DNA of 64,000 nt from Delphinapterus leucas (GCF_002288925.2 NW_022098001.1:5317478-5381477), one strand, 5' to 3'; shown: positions 35,900 through 48,027, counted from the first letter of the stretch. Notes: a model not told the origin generated them from the sequence alone. A program made the numbers and translations.

Positions 35900-36460
35900 C
35901 CTGCATTCTTAGTATAATTAATAATATTATAATTACTTCATTTGTACTTTTTCTGTGCATACCTTAAAGGTAATTGTATATGCATTTGGATTGTAACTAA
36001 TTTTATCTCCTGCCTTTTCTATTTAACATTTTATAGAATATATTTTTTACATAGTTATTTTAATGCCTGTATAAAATTTCCATCCTGTGGCTATATTGTA
36101 ATGTTCTTAAACGTATCAATGGATTCTTTTCCAATGGGTTCTCCCTAGTCTGGATCATGTTGCAAGGAACATATTAATATATATTTAGCCCTTTTTTAAT
36201 TTCTGAGATTATAGCCCTTTTTTAATCTCTGAGATTATTTCTTTAGCATAGATTTCTAGAATTGGAGTTACTGTATCAAACATCATAAATAATGTAGTGA
36301 CTCTAGAAACCTTTTGTCAAATTGCCTTCAAAAAGGATTGTATTGATCTACACAGCTATCTGCAAGGTATGAGAGCACTTACACTGCATATAATCATGTT
36401 TTTCCGGTTTAACTGTTTTCTTACTATGTTTCTATTAAAGTCCCAACCTTTTATTTTCCC
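35900..36460 (-). mobile_element. Old L1/HAL1-type remnant, antisense
   Basis: CTGTGGCTATATTGTAATGT, TCTAGAATTGGAGTTACTGT and CAAATTGCCTTCAAAAAGGA resemble old LINE 3' text on the complement. Weak. Contains the 26-bp tandem duplication listed separately. Confidence 0.4.
36186..36237. repeat. 26-bp tandem duplication
   Basis: Two adjacent copies of a unit starting TAGCCCTTTTTTAATTTCTG, at 36186-36211 and 36212-36237, differing by one base (TTTCTG / CTCTG). Confidence 0.95.
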
Positions 36461-39400
36461 CAAACTGTTCAGAAATGTAACTGTTTATTTCTCTTTTTGA
36501 CTCATGGCCTGGAGTTGTGACATTGCAAAGAATAAAAGAATAGGATTGGCTTTTATGGTTAGGCAAAAACTACCCTGAAATTTAAAAAAGATTTTCTGGT
36601 TGCTAGTAGGAACAGATGTTGGGGCATGTGCTTTCTCAACTAGAAAGTTTTTATGTATGAAGTTTAACACATTATTCCCAATTCACCAGTGATACAGCTG
36701 CTAAATGTTCGTACCTCATAACATCCGTAGCTAAAAGCTCTACCTGAGGTTATCCTGATCTTGAGTCTACTTTACATTTGACTTCAAATCTTTTGTCAGG
36801 CAAGGCTGAAATTTCTGAGTGTGGAGAAAGAGAGTTATCTGCTTGGGAAGTTTCTTTCTTAATCCTTGTTCGTATTAACTGAATTAACAGAGTATAGAAA
36901 ATAGTAGTTGTTAGGCATTGTTCTTCCTATGTTCTGTCAGAATTTTTATTTCATCAAAATCACCCTTTCTTGCTTTTGCGTTTTTTCATTTTATAGTTCC
37001 TATTCTAGTACTCAAAGGCCTAGCACACTGCTGGTCCTATAAGCCTTTTTAAACTAATAATTTAGTTGTGGCCTTTTAAAGTAGGAGATATTATTTTCTA
37101 AATTGCAGTAGTTTGCTTACAGATTGTTTAGCAACATTTTACGGAAGTGTGGAGCACTATAGTAAAATGGCTTTTGTTTTAACCACAGTTAAATAATAGA
37201 ACGGTCATTTGAACTTTCTGTGGAAGAACATCTAGTCTGGTAATACTTTTATTATCCTAGAATTTTCAGATCTTCCAAACAAAAAGTCTGAAAGGAAATG
37301 AAGCTTAAACTATAATTATTTGATAGCAGTTTACAGCTTTTTTTTAAATATAGAAAAGTTGCATGAATAAAGCAGCAGGTGCAAGTGGCCCTTTGTACCT
37401 TTCCTGTTATTTTAATGTTATTTTCAATTATTCAGGTAAATACCTGGACCTCTTGCTACACTTATGAAAAAGAATTTCACCAGTTCTTTTGTCCAATACA
37501 ATGTCTTTTATCCATGTTTCAAATGGAGAGAAAAAAAAGAAAGCTTATATATTTTAGGGTTTTTAGGATTTTAGAATATAAAAATAGAACTTATTGTGAA
37601 CCCAAGAAACTGTCCTTCAAATGAAGAAAGTGAGTGGAGAATACAAGACAGTACATTTTTTTAAAAAACCAACAACACATTAGTTTAGGGAACTATTAAC
37701 TTTTAAAGGCATTGCCTGCCTTCAGAGTTTATTTTTGAGACACTTCAGCTTTTGGAGTAGAGCATTCCCTGTAATTTTTAGAAAAGAAAGTAATGGTAGT
37801 ATTATATAGTACTATAGTATATAGTATTATAATGTTTGTATATTATAAATGTTTCTTATATATTATACTTTTATATGTAATATTATATGCTATATAATTA
37901 AATATTGTTTATAACATTTTATTATACAATAATATATTTTATGTGAAGCATTTACATAGCCATAACATTTCATATGTTGTCACATATTTACTGAACAATT
38001 ACATATTTATAGCAAGATTGTTATATCTTATAATTGTTTATTACTATAATAAACAATAAATAAACTCAACAGCAGAACATTAAGTGTACCAGGACCAGAG
38101 ACAGAACAGGTTGTAATGTGACAGAAGTGTGCGATGCTTAGCTGGTAGAAGTGAAGTTTATCTGCTCAAGTGAGTGGGCCAGATCCATTGAAGGTAAAAA
38201 ACAAGTTGCATTCAAACATTTGACATTTTCTTTTCCATTCTTTAACTTTGAGAATAAACCTTTTTTCACTTTGAGAATAATTCTTCAGTGTGAGATCATG
38301 TTAATTTTTTGTACTTTTGCTAAGGCATAGATTTAAAGATACTATGCATCTATTGTGCAAAAGCCAGTCACTTAGCAGGTAGGCAAACTGAAGTTTGGTT
38401 TTCAAGTTGACTAACAGACCAATACAAGTTAGGGGGTGATTTGATCTTAAGCTGCAGTGAGAGAGATACAGTATCCAGAACAAAGTCCATCATAGTTCTT
38501 TACTCCTCCCTAACACAGTCTGATATTAGGTTTGTTTCTGGGTATCACTCTTGACAGAAGACACCAAGACTGGAACACTCTCAGAAGAAGATGTGAGTAT
38601 ACCAAAAACTATATCAAGGCTGATAGAAATGACTGAGAAAATTGTGAACTCCAAGGCCAATTTATCTTTGCTCATGTGCTGATTCTGCCTTACCTCTTCT
38701 ATGTTTCCAGCAAGAATCACAGTAAACTTCAGAAATTAATAGTTTTTCCCATTCAGGAGATAGAAGTCGTAGTTTGCTTAGCATTTCGTTCACCTGGAGT
38801 GCTTAAATTTAGAAAATGTAAGTAACATATCAATCGTTTTTATGCTCTTCCAGGAAAAAAATTGCCCTTTTATGTCCTTTTAAAAAAAGATAGAAAAGGT
38901 TGAGTCTTCTGTATTCATTTTATCTTATGCTTTGCTAGCAAAATTCAAAATTATTCTTGCCCTTAGAAATTTTAGGATAAAGCTAGTTAGCTAGTTCCAC
39001 TAAGAGTACTCTTCTGATCTTATTCATATTGTGCTGTGACCCTGTTAGAACTAAAACTGTTTTTTCTATTTTTCCTTCTGTCTTTTTCCATATTTTGTAC
39101 CTATCTTGACTTTTTAAAATATATATTATTTTACTGCCAGGTAGCCTCTGATTATTATTTGTTCTGGACATTAGTGAGCTTTAAGAAAGCAAGGAATTAC
39201 CTGCCTTGAATAGAGTTGAGGACCAAGTGAATATTTTGGTCCTTAAAAAAATCACTAAAAATAATAGGAATAAAGATATTGCTGTGTTCATTCTTAAGTA
39301 TCTGTACTAATACAGAGGAATGAATATCCATTTAATATTCATTCTGGATATAGGATTTCCTGGATATAGGATATCCTGCTTACCATAGAAATGTATGATT

Positions 39401-39478
39401 TCTGGAAATAAGTCTGCAAGTAATGAAAGAGTCTCCAGAGTGTGAGTGATAAATTAATATAAAGTTTTCTGCTTGCAC
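36461..39478. other. Mostly unassigned, repeat-poor sequence with an AT-rich block
   Basis: No gene or family is recognised over about 3 kb. At 37795-38060 there is a strongly AT-rich, partly palindromic block (TATAGTACTATAGTATATAG and similar). Small local duplications occur near 38250-38280 (CTTTGAGAATAA) and 39345-39375 (TGGATATAGGA). Confidence 0.5.
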
Positions 39479-39494
39479 TGATTTTTAACTTTTA

Positions 39495-39889
39495 TTTATT
39501 TTTTTATTTATTTTTAATTTAAAAAAAATTTTTAACATCTTTATTGGAGTATAATTGCTTTACAATGGTGCGTTAGTTTCTGCTGTATAACAAAGTGAAT
39601 CAGCTATACATCTACATACATCCCCATATCTCCTCCCTCTTGCGTCTCCCTCCCACCCTCCCTATCCCACCCCTCTAGGTGGACACAAAGCACCAGGCTG
39701 ATCTCCCTGTGCTATGCGGCTGCTTCCTACTAGCTATCTATTTTACGTTTGGTAGTGTATATATGTCCATGCCACTCTCTCACTTCGTCCCAGATTACAC
39801 CTCCCCCTCCCCATGTCCTGAAATCCATTCTCTATGTCTGCATCTTTATTCCTGTCCTGCCCCTAGGTTCTTCAGAACCATTTTTTTTT
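39495..39889 (-). other. L1 3' UTR of the long antisense copy
   Basis: The complement of CACCAGGCTGATCTCCCTGT, CAGCTATACATCTACATACA and CTTTATTGGAGTATAATTGC is the 3' UTR that also ends the L1 at 22693-23433. Confidence 0.85.
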
Positions 39890-40332
39890 TTAGATTCCAT
39901 ATATATGTGTTAGCATATGGTATTTGTTTTTCTCTTTCTGACTTACTTCACTATGTATGACAAATTCCATCCACCTCACTACAAATAACTCAATTTCGTT
40001 TCTTTTTATGGCTGAATAATATTCCATTGTATATATGTGCCACATCTTCTTTATCCATTCATCTGTCGATGGCCACTTACCTTGCTTCCACGTCCTGGCT
40101 ATTGTAAATAGACCTGCAGTGAACATTGTGGTACATGACTCTTTTTGAATTATGGTTTTCTCAAGATATATACCCAGTAGTGGGATTGCTGGGTCGTATG
40201 GTAGTTCTATTTTTAGTTTTCTGAAGAACCTCCATACTGTTCATAGTGGCTGTATCAATTTACCTTCCCACCAACAGTGCAAGAGGGTTCCCTCTTCTCC
40301 ACACGCTCTCCAACATTTATTGTTTGTAGATT

Positions 40333-40782
40333 TTTTTTTTTTTTTTCGGTATGCGGGCCTCTCACTGTTGCGGCCTCTCCCGTTGCGGAGCACAGGCTCC
40401 GGACGCGCAGGCTTAGTGGCCATGGCTCACGGGCCCAGCCGCTCCGTGGCATATGGGATCTTCCCAGACCGGGGCACGAACCCGTGTCCCCTGCATNNNN
40501 NNNNNNNNNNNNNNNNNNNNNNNNNNNNNNNNNNNNNNNNNNNNNNNNNNNNNNNNNNNNNNNNNNNNNNNNNNNNNNNNNNNNNNNNNNNNNNNNTGTG
40601 GGCCTCTCACTGTTGCGGCCTCTCCCGTTGCGGAGCACAGGCTCCGGACGCGCAGGCTTAGTGGCCATGGCTCACGGGCCCAGCCGCTCCGTGGCATATG
40701 GGATCTTCCCAGACCGGGGCACGAACCCGTGTCCCCTGCATCGGCAGGCGGACTCTCAACCACTGCGGCACCAGGGAAGCTC
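40333..40782 (-). mobile_element. CHR-type SINE (middle form) in the L1, split and duplicated around an assembly gap
   Basis: Poly-T start at about 40331, then the complement of the ~200-bp form up to GGCACCAGGGAAGC. The segment 40352-40496 and the segment 40597-40741 are both 145 nt and differ only at the third base (C/T). They share unusual variants (CTTAGTGGCCATGG, CCGTGGCATATGGG). Duplication of L1 text TGTAGATTT / TGTAGTTT on the two sides. Most likely one SINE counted twice. Confidence 0.9.
40497..40596. other. Assembly gap, 100 N
   Basis: Exactly 100 N, the usual placeholder for a gap of unknown length. Confidence 0.99.
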
Positions 40783-41074
40783 TGTAGTTTCCTTGATGAT
40801 GGCCATTCTGACTGATGTGAGGTGATACCTCATTGTGGTTTTGATTTGCATTTCTTTAATGATTACTGATGTTGAGCATCCATTCATGTGTTTGCTGGCA
40901 ATCTGTATATCTTCTTTGGAGAAATGTCTGTTTAGGTCTTCTGCCCTTTTTTGGATTGGGCTGTTTGTTTTTTTGATATTGAGCTGCATGAGCTGCTTGT
41001 ATATTTTGGAGATTAATCCTTTGTCACTTGCTTTGTTTGCAAATATTTTCTCCCATTCTGAGGGTTGTCTTTTC

Positions 41075-41414
41075 GCTTCCCTGGTGGTGCAGTGGTTAAG
41101 AATCCGCCTGCCAATGCAGGGGACACGGGTTTGAGCCCTGGTCTGGGAAGATCCCACATGCTGTGGAGCAACTAAGCCTGGGCGCCACAGCTACTGAGGC
41201 TGCGCTCTAGAGACTGCGAGCCACAATTACTGAGCCTGTGTGCCACAGCTACTGAAGCCTGCGCACCTAGCACCTGTACTCTGCAACAAAGAGAAGCCAC
41301 TGCCATGAGAAGCCTGCACACCTCAACGAAGAGTAAACCCTGCTCGCCACAAGTAGAGAGAGCCCACATGCAGCCAAAAATAAAAATAAATAAAATAAAT
41401 AATTTAAAAAAATA
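41075..41414 (+). mobile_element. Long CHR-type SINE nested in the L1
   Basis: Starts GCTTCCCTGGTGGTGCAGTG, long body with repeated CTACTGA units, and an AAATAAATAAAATAAATAA tail. L1 text resumes at TGTTTATGCTTTCCTTTGCT. Opposite in orientation to the other SINE in this L1. Confidence 0.92.
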
Positions 41415-44400
41415 CTGTTTATGCTTTCCTTTGCTGTGCAAAAGCTTTCAAGTTTCATTAGGTCCCATTTGTTTATTTTTGTTTTTATTTCCATTTCTCT
41501 AGGAGGTGGGTCAAAAAGGATCTTGCTGTGATTTATGTCATATAGTGTTCTGCGTATGTTTTCATCTAAGAGTTCTATACTGTCTGGACTGACATTTAGG
41601 TCTTTAATCCATTTTGAGTTTATTTTTGTGTATGGTGTTAGGGAGTGTTCTAATTTCATTCTTTTACATGTAGCTGTCCAGTTTTCCCAGCACCACTTAT
41701 TGAAGAGGCTGTCCTTTCTCCACTGTACATTCCTGCCTCCTTTATCAAAGATAAGGTGACCATATTTGCGTGGGTTTGTCTTTGGGCTTTCTGTCCTGTT
41801 CCATTGATATATATTTTTTTTGTGTGCCAGTACCATATTGTCTTGATTACTGTAGCTTTGTAGTGTAGTCTGAAGTCAGAGAGCCTGATTCCTCCAGCTT
41901 CATTTTTCTTTCTCAAGATTGCTTTGGCTATTTGGGGTCTTTTGTGTTTCCATACAAAATGTGAAATTTTTTGTTCTAGATCTGTGAAAAATGCCATTGG
42001 TGGTTTGATAGGGATTGCATTGAATCTGTAGATCGTTTTGGGTAGTATAATGATTTTCACAGTGTTGATTCTTCCAATCCAAGAACGTGGATCTCTCCAT
42101 CTGTTTGTATCATCTTTAATTTCTTTCATCAGTGTCTTATAGCTTTCTGCATATAGGTCTTTTGTCTCCTTAGGTAGGTTTATACCTAGGTATTTTATTC
42201 TTTTTGTTACAGTGGTAAATGGGAGTGTGTCCATAATTTCTCTTTCAGATTTTTCATCATTAGTGTATAGGAATGCAAGAGATTTCTGTGCATTAATTTT
42301 GTGTCCTGAAACTTTACCAAATTCATTGATTAGCTCTAGTAGTTTTCTGGTAGCATCTTTAGGATTCTCTATGTGTAGTATCATGTCATCTGCAAACAGT
42401 GACAATTTTACTTCTTCTTTTCTGATTTGGATTCCTTTTATTTCTTTTTCTTCTCTGCTGTGGCTAAAACTTCCAAAACTATGTTGAATAAGAGTGGTGA
42501 GAGTGGGCAACCTTGTCTTGTTCCTGGTCTTAGTGGAAATGGTTTCAGTTTTTCACCATTGAGAATGATGCTGGCTGTGGGTTTCTCATATATGGCCTTT
42601 ATTATGTTGAGGTAAGTTCCCTCTGTGCCTACTCTCTGGAGGGTTTTTATCATAAATGGGTGTTGAATATTGTTGAAAGGTTTTTCTGCATCTTTTGAGA
42701 TGATCATATGGTTTTTCTCCTTCAATTTGTTAATATGGTGTATCACGTTGATTGATTTGCATATATTGAAGAATCCTTGCATTCCTGGGATAAACCCCAC
42801 TTGATCATGGTATATGATCCTTTTAATGTGCTGTTGAATTCTGTTTGCTAGTATTTTGTTGAGGATTTTTGCATCTATGTTCATCAGTGATATTGGCCTG
42901 TAGTTTTCTTTCTTTGTGGCATCTTTGTCTGGTTTTGGTATCAGGGTGATGGTGGCCTCATAGAACAAGTTTGGGAGTGTTCCCCCCTCTGCTATATTTT
43001 GGAAGAGTTTGAGAAGGATAGGCGTTAGCTCTTCTCTAAATGTTTGATAGAATTGGCCTGTGAGGCCATCTGTTCCTGGGCTTTTGTTTGTTGGAAGAGT
43101 TTTAATCACAGTGTCAGTTTCAGTGCTTGTGATTGGTCTGTTTATATTTTCTGTTTCTTCCTGGTTCAGTCTCGGAAGGTTGTGCTTTTCTAAGAATTTG
43201 TCCATTTCTTCCAGGTTGTCCACCATTTTATTGGCATAGAGTTGCTTGTAGTAATCTCTTATGACCCTTTGTATTTCTGCATTGTAAGTTGTTACTTCTC
43301 CTTTTTCATTTCTAATTCTATTGATTGGAGTCTTCCTTTTTTTCTTGATGAGTCTGGCTAATGGTTTATCAATTTTGTTTATCTTCTCAAAGAACCAGCT
43401 TTTAGTTTTATTGATCTTTGCTCTCATTTCCTTCATTTCTTTTTATTTCTGATCAGATCTTTATGATTTCTTTCCTTCTGCTAACTTTGGGGTTTTTTTA
43501 ATTCTTTCTCTAATTGCTTTTAGTGTAAGATTAGGTTGTTTATTTGAGATATGTCATGTTTCTTGAGGTATGATTGTATTGCTATAAACTTCCCTCTTAG
43601 AACTGCTTTTGCTGCAATCCCATAGTTTTTTGGGTCATCATGTTTTCATTGTCATTTATTTCTAGTATTTTTTTATTTCCTCTTTGATTTCTTCAGTGAT
43701 CTCTTGGTTATTTAGTAGTGTATTGTTTAGCCTCCATGTGTTTGTATTTTTTACAGATCTTTTCCTGTAATTGATATCTAGTCTCATAGCATTGTGGTCA
43801 GAAAAGATACTTGATACAATTTCAGTTTTCTTAAATTTACCAAGGCTTGATTTGTGACCCAAGATATGATCTATCCTGGAGAATGTTCCATGAGCGCTTG
43901 AGAAGAAAGTGTAATCTGCTGTTTTAGGATGGAATGTCCTATAAATATCATTTAAGTCCATCTTGTTTAGTGTATCATTTAAAGCTTGTGTTTCCTTATT
44001 TATTTTCATTTTGGATGATCTGTCCATCATCCATCCATGAAAGTGGGGTGTTAAAGTCCCCTACTGTGATTGTGTTACTGTCGATTTCCCCTTCTATGTC
44101 TGTTAGCATTTGCCTTATGTATTGAGGTGCTCCTATGTTGGGTGCATAAATATTTACAATTGTTCTATCTTCTTCTTGGATTGATCCCTTGATCATTACG
44201 TAGTGTCCTTCTTTGTCTCTTATAATAGTCTTTATTTTAAAGTCTGCTTTGTCTGATATGAGAATTGAGAATGCTATTCCTGCTTTCTTTTGATTTCCAT
44301 TTGCATGGAATATCTTTTTCCATCCCCTCACTTTCAGTCCATATGTGTCCCTAGGTCTGAAGTGGGTCTCTGGTAGACAGCATATGTACAGGTCTTGTTT

Positions 44401-44529
44401 TTATATCCATTCAGCCAGTCTGTGTCTTTTGGTGGGAGCATTTAGTCCATTTACATTAAAGGTAGTTATCAATATGTATGTTCCTATTCCCATTTTCTTA
44501 ATTGTTCTGGGTTTGTTATTGTAAGTCTT

Positions 44530-45423
44530 TTCCTTCTCTAGTGTTTCCTGCCTCGAGAAGTTCCTTTAGCATTTGTTGTAGAGCTGGTTTGGTGGTGCTG
44601 AATTCTCTTAGCTTTTGCATATCTGTAAAGGTTTTAATTTCTCCATCAAATCTGAATGAGATCCTTGCTGGGTAGAGTAATCTTGGTTGTAGGTTTTTCC
44701 CTTTCATCACTTTAAAATATGTCCTGCCACTCCCTTCTGGCTTGCAGAGTTTCTGCTGAAAGATCAGCTGTTAACCTTATCTGGATTCACTTGTATGTTA
44801 ATTGTTGCTTTCCCTTGCTGCTTTTAATATTTTCTCTGTGTATTTAATTTTTGACAGTTTGATTAATATGTGTCTTGGCGTTTCTCCTTGGATTTATCCT
44901 GTATGGGACTCTCTGTGCTTCCTGGACTTGATTATTTCCTTTCCCATATTAGGGAAGTTTTCAACTATAATCTCTTCAGATATTTTCTCAGTCCCTTTTT
45001 TTTTCTCTTCTTCTGGGACCCCTATAATTCGAATGTTGGTGTGTTTAATGTTGTCCCAGAGGTCTCTGAGATTGTCCTCAATTCTTTTCATTCTTTATTC
45101 TGCTCTGTGGTAGTTATTTCCACTATTTTATCTTCCAGGTCACTTATCTGTTCTTCTGCCTCATTTTTTCTGCTATTGATTCCTTCTAGAGAATTTTAAA
45201 TTTCATTTATTGTGTTGTTCATCATTGTTTGCTCTTTAGTTCTTCTAGGTCCTTGTGAAACGTTTCTTGTATTTTCTCCATTCTGTTTCCAAGATTTTGG
45301 ATCATCTTTGCTATCATTATTCTGAATTCCTTTTTAGGTAGACTGCCTATTTCCTCTTCATTTGTTAGGTCTGGTGGGTTTTTATCTTGCTCCTTCATCT
45401 GCTGTGTTTTTCTGTCTTCTCAT
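44530..45423 (-). pseudogene. L1 ORF1 (RNA-binding protein), broken
   Basis: ORF1 encodes the coiled-coil RNA-binding chaperone of L1. On the minus strand the probable start ATGAGAAGACAG is at 45423. It meets a TAA after about 13 codons. Later pieces keep family motifs: LRDLWDNIKHTNIRIIGVPE in the 44894-45091 frame and ISFRFDGEIKTF in the 44516-44710 frame. Several frame changes, no complete protein. Confidence 0.85.
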
Positions 45424-47524
45424 TTTGCTTATCTTACTGTGTTTGGGGTCTCCTTTTTGCAGGCTGCAGGTTCGTAGTTCCCGTTGTTTTTGTTGTCTGT
45501 CCCCAGTGGCTAAGGTTGGTTCAGTGGGTTGTGTAGGCTTCCTGGTGGAGGGGCCTGATGCCTGTGTTCTGGTGGATGAGGCTGGGTCTTGTCTTTCTGG
45601 TGGGCAGGTCCACGTCTGGTGGTGTGTTTTCGGGTGTCTGTGACCTTATTATGATTTTAGGCAGCCTCTCTGCTAAGGGTGGGGTTGCGTTCCTGTCTTG
45701 CTAGTTGTTTGGCATAGGGTGTCCAGCAGTGTATCTTGCTGGTCGTTGAGTGGAGCTGGGTCTTAGCATTGAGATGCAGATCTCTGGGAGAGCTTTTGCC
45801 ATTTGGTGTGGAGCCGGGAGGTCTCTGGTGGACCAGTGTCCAGCACTCGGCTCTCCCACCTCAGAGGCTCAGGCCTGACACCCGGCCAGAGCACCAAGAC
45901 CCTGTCAGCCACACGGCTCAGAAGAAAAGGGAGAAAAAGAAAGAAAGAAAGAAAGAATAAAATACAGTTATTAAGATAGAAAAAAATTAGTAAAAATAAA
46001 AAAGTAATTAAAAAAAGAGAAAGAAGAGAGCAACCAAACCAAAAAGATCCACCAATGATAACAAATGCTAAAAACTATACTAAAAAAAAAAAAAAGAACA
46101 GTGAGCACCCTAGGACAAATGGCAAAAGCGTAGCTGTACAGACAAAATCACACAAAGAAGTATACACACTCACAAAAAGAGAAAAAGGAAGAAAAAATAT
46201 ATAAATATAAAATTAAAAGAAGAGAGCAACCAAATCAATAAACAAATCTACCAGTGCTAATAAGCTCTAAATACTAAACTAAGATAGACATAAAACCAGA
46301 AACAAATTAGATACAGAAAGCAAACCCCAAGTCCACAGTTGCTCCCAAAGTCCACCGCCTCAATTTTGGGATGATTCGTTGTCTCTTGAGGTATTCCACA
46401 GATGCAGGGTACCTCAAATTGATTATGGGGATTTAATCCGCTGCTCCTGAGGCTGCTGGGAGAGATTTCCCTTTCTCTTCTTTGCTCGCACAGCTCCTGG
46501 GGTTCAGCTTTGGACTTGGACCCGCCTCTGTGTGTAGGTCGCCTGAGGGCATCTGTTCCCGCCCAGACAGGACGGGGTTACAGGAGCCGCTGATTAGGGG
46601 GCTCTGGCTCACTCAGGCCGCGGGGCAGGAAGGGGTATGGAATACGGGGCAGAGGCCGGTGTGACGTTGCAACAGCCTGAGTGCCGTCAGTTCTCCCAGG
46701 GAAGTTGTCCCTGGATCACGGGACCCTGGCAGTGGCGGGGTGCGCAGGCTCCCGGGAGGGGAGGTGTGGATAGTGACCTGTGCTTGCACACAGGCTTCTT
46801 GGTGGCTGCAGCAGCAGCCTTAGCGTCTCATGCCTGTGTCTGGGGTCCACGCTGATAGCTGTGGCTTTTACCCGTCTCTGGAGCTCGTTTAGGCGGTGCT
46901 CTGAATCCCCTCTCCTCGAGCACCCCAAAACAATGGTTTCTTGCCTCGTCCAGACTTTTTCCTGGACTCCCTCCCGGCTAGCTGTGGCACACTAGCCCCC
47001 TTCAGGCTGTGTTCACGCCACCAACTCCAGTCCTCTCCCTGGGATCCAACCGAAGCCCGAGCCTCAGCTCCCAGCCGCCGCCCACCCCGGTGGGTGAGCA
47101 GACAAGCCTCTCGGGCTGGTGAGTGCCGGTCGGCACCGATCCTCTGTGCAGGAATCTCTCCACTTTGCCCTCCGCACCCCTGTTGCTGTGCTCTCCTCCG
47201 TGGCTCCAAAGTTTACGCCCCCCCGCCACCCCCCGTCTCTGCCCATGAAGGGACTTCCTAGTGTGTGGAAACTTTTCCTACTTCACAGCTCCCTCTCAGA
47301 GATGCAGGTCTCATCCCTATTCTTTTGTCTCTCTTTTTCCTTTTCTCTTTTGCCCTACCCAGGTACGTGGGGAGTTTCTTGCCTTTTGGGAGGTCTGAGG
47401 TCTGCTGTCAGTGTTCAGTAGGTTTCAGTAGGAGTTGTTCCACATGTAGGTGTAGTTTTGATGTGTTTGTGGGGAGGAAGGTGATCTCCACGTCTTACTC
47501 CTCCGCCATCTTGAAGGTGCCCCC
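45424..47524 (-). promoter_or_regulatory. L1 5' UTR / promoter region
   Basis: The L1 5' end is present. It holds a CpG-rich part (about 46430-47240), then an A-rich stretch on the + strand (45915-46360, with GAAA units at 45935-45960). At the very 5' end lies CAAGATGGCGG, on the minus strand at 47503-47513, which resembles a YY1 site as in other mammalian L1 promoters. The L1 promoter itself points away from the LRP12 direction. Any antisense promoter in this UTR would point along LRP12. Activity is inferred, not shown. Confidence 0.75.
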
Positions 47525-47819
47525 TGATTCTTACCTTTTAAATGATAATTAAAAGCTTTCTCATCTTAGACTAGTAAATATTGCTGTTAGAGTGCTACTA
47601 CTTATTTCCCTAAAAAGAAAAGTTCAGTTTGCTGACTTCTTGAAAAAATTAGAATGAAATTTGGAGTAATTCTCAGGGATAGTATCACGTCCAACCTCTC
47701 CTTCCGGCTCAGTCCATCCTTAGTGTGTTGACTGTTCTGACGTTTCCATTACGACAGCTCAGCTATTAAAGGAGTCAAAGAAATCAAGATGCTAAGTGCG
47801 AGCAACAAACCCAGTCAAG
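47525..47819. other. Unassigned intronic sequence
   Basis: Short unique segment between L1 and SINE; nothing recognised. Confidence 0.4.
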
Positions 47820-48027
47820 GGCTTCCCTGGTGGTGCAGTGGTTGAGAGTCCGCCTGCCGATGCAGGGGACGCGGGTTCGTGCCCAGGTCTGGGAAGATCC
47901 CACATGCCGCGGAGCGGCTGGGCCCATGAGCCACGGCCGCTGAGCCTGCGCGTCCGGAGCCTGTGCTCCGCAACGGGAGAGGCCACAACAGTGAGAGGCC
48001 CGCGTACTGCCAAAAAAAAAAACAAAA
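47820..48027 (+). mobile_element. CHR-type SINE, middle form, with target-site duplication
   Basis: GGCTTCCCTGGTGGTGCAGT start. Perfect 13-nt duplication AAACCCAGTCAAG at 47807-47819 and 48028-48040. Confidence 0.96.

Larger units (their letters stand above)
39890..44500 (-). pseudogene. L1 ORF2 (endonuclease - reverse transcriptase), broken
   Basis: ORF2 makes the endonuclease and reverse transcriptase of L1. Read on the minus strand, it has the endonuclease region near 44331-43700 with motifs NIYAPN, GDFNTPLSWMD and SDHNAM. The RT region (43436-41656) has the frame with [16 protein letters not shown] and then [10 protein letters not shown], which keeps the catalytic FADD. The C-terminal tail (40126-39890) has MEYYSAIKRNE. 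A stop near 44400 (after AEWI), a frameshift near 44000-44030, breaks at about 43440-43660, and another shift near 42440-42510 destroy it. The SINE insertions (40333-40782, 41075-41414) interrupt it further. Longest pieces: 332 codons (42438-43436) and 284 codons (41656-42510). Confidence 0.92.
39495..47524 (-). mobile_element. Near-full-length L1, antisense to LRP12, with nested SINEs and a gap
   Basis: The complement runs from a 5' end GGGGGCACCTTCAAGATGGC (47524 downward) through a 5' UTR, ORF1 and ORF2 to a 3' end with TCCAATAAAGATG-type text at 39530. Imperfect target-site duplication: TGATTTTTAACTTTTA (39479) versus TGATTCTTACCTTTTA (47525), two mismatches in 16. Two SINEs are inserted (about 40333-40782 and 41075-41414) and 100 Ns lie in the first. 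Without these the element is roughly 7.2 kb, so it was inserted nearly complete. Both ORFs carry stops and frameshifts; it is very unlikely to be mobile now. Confidence 0.93.

Noticed and set aside
40331..40782. Two tandem SINE insertions into one L1 site
   Set aside because: The two segments are the same sequence except one base and flank a 100-N gap, so one SINE and an unmerged contig overlap is simpler.
41656..43436. Long frames (284 and 332 codons) with reverse-transcriptase motifs as a possible functional RT or retron
   Set aside because: They are L1 ORF2 in an L1 context with 5' UTR, ORF1 and 3' UTR. The frame is broken by shifts, a stop and SINE insertions.
46482..47552. A cluster of overlapping open frames in both strands in GC-rich DNA, resembling a CpG-island gene start
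   Set aside because: The segment is the 5' UTR of the antisense L1 (5' end CACCTTCAAGATGGCGG at 47524), which explains its base composition and open frames.
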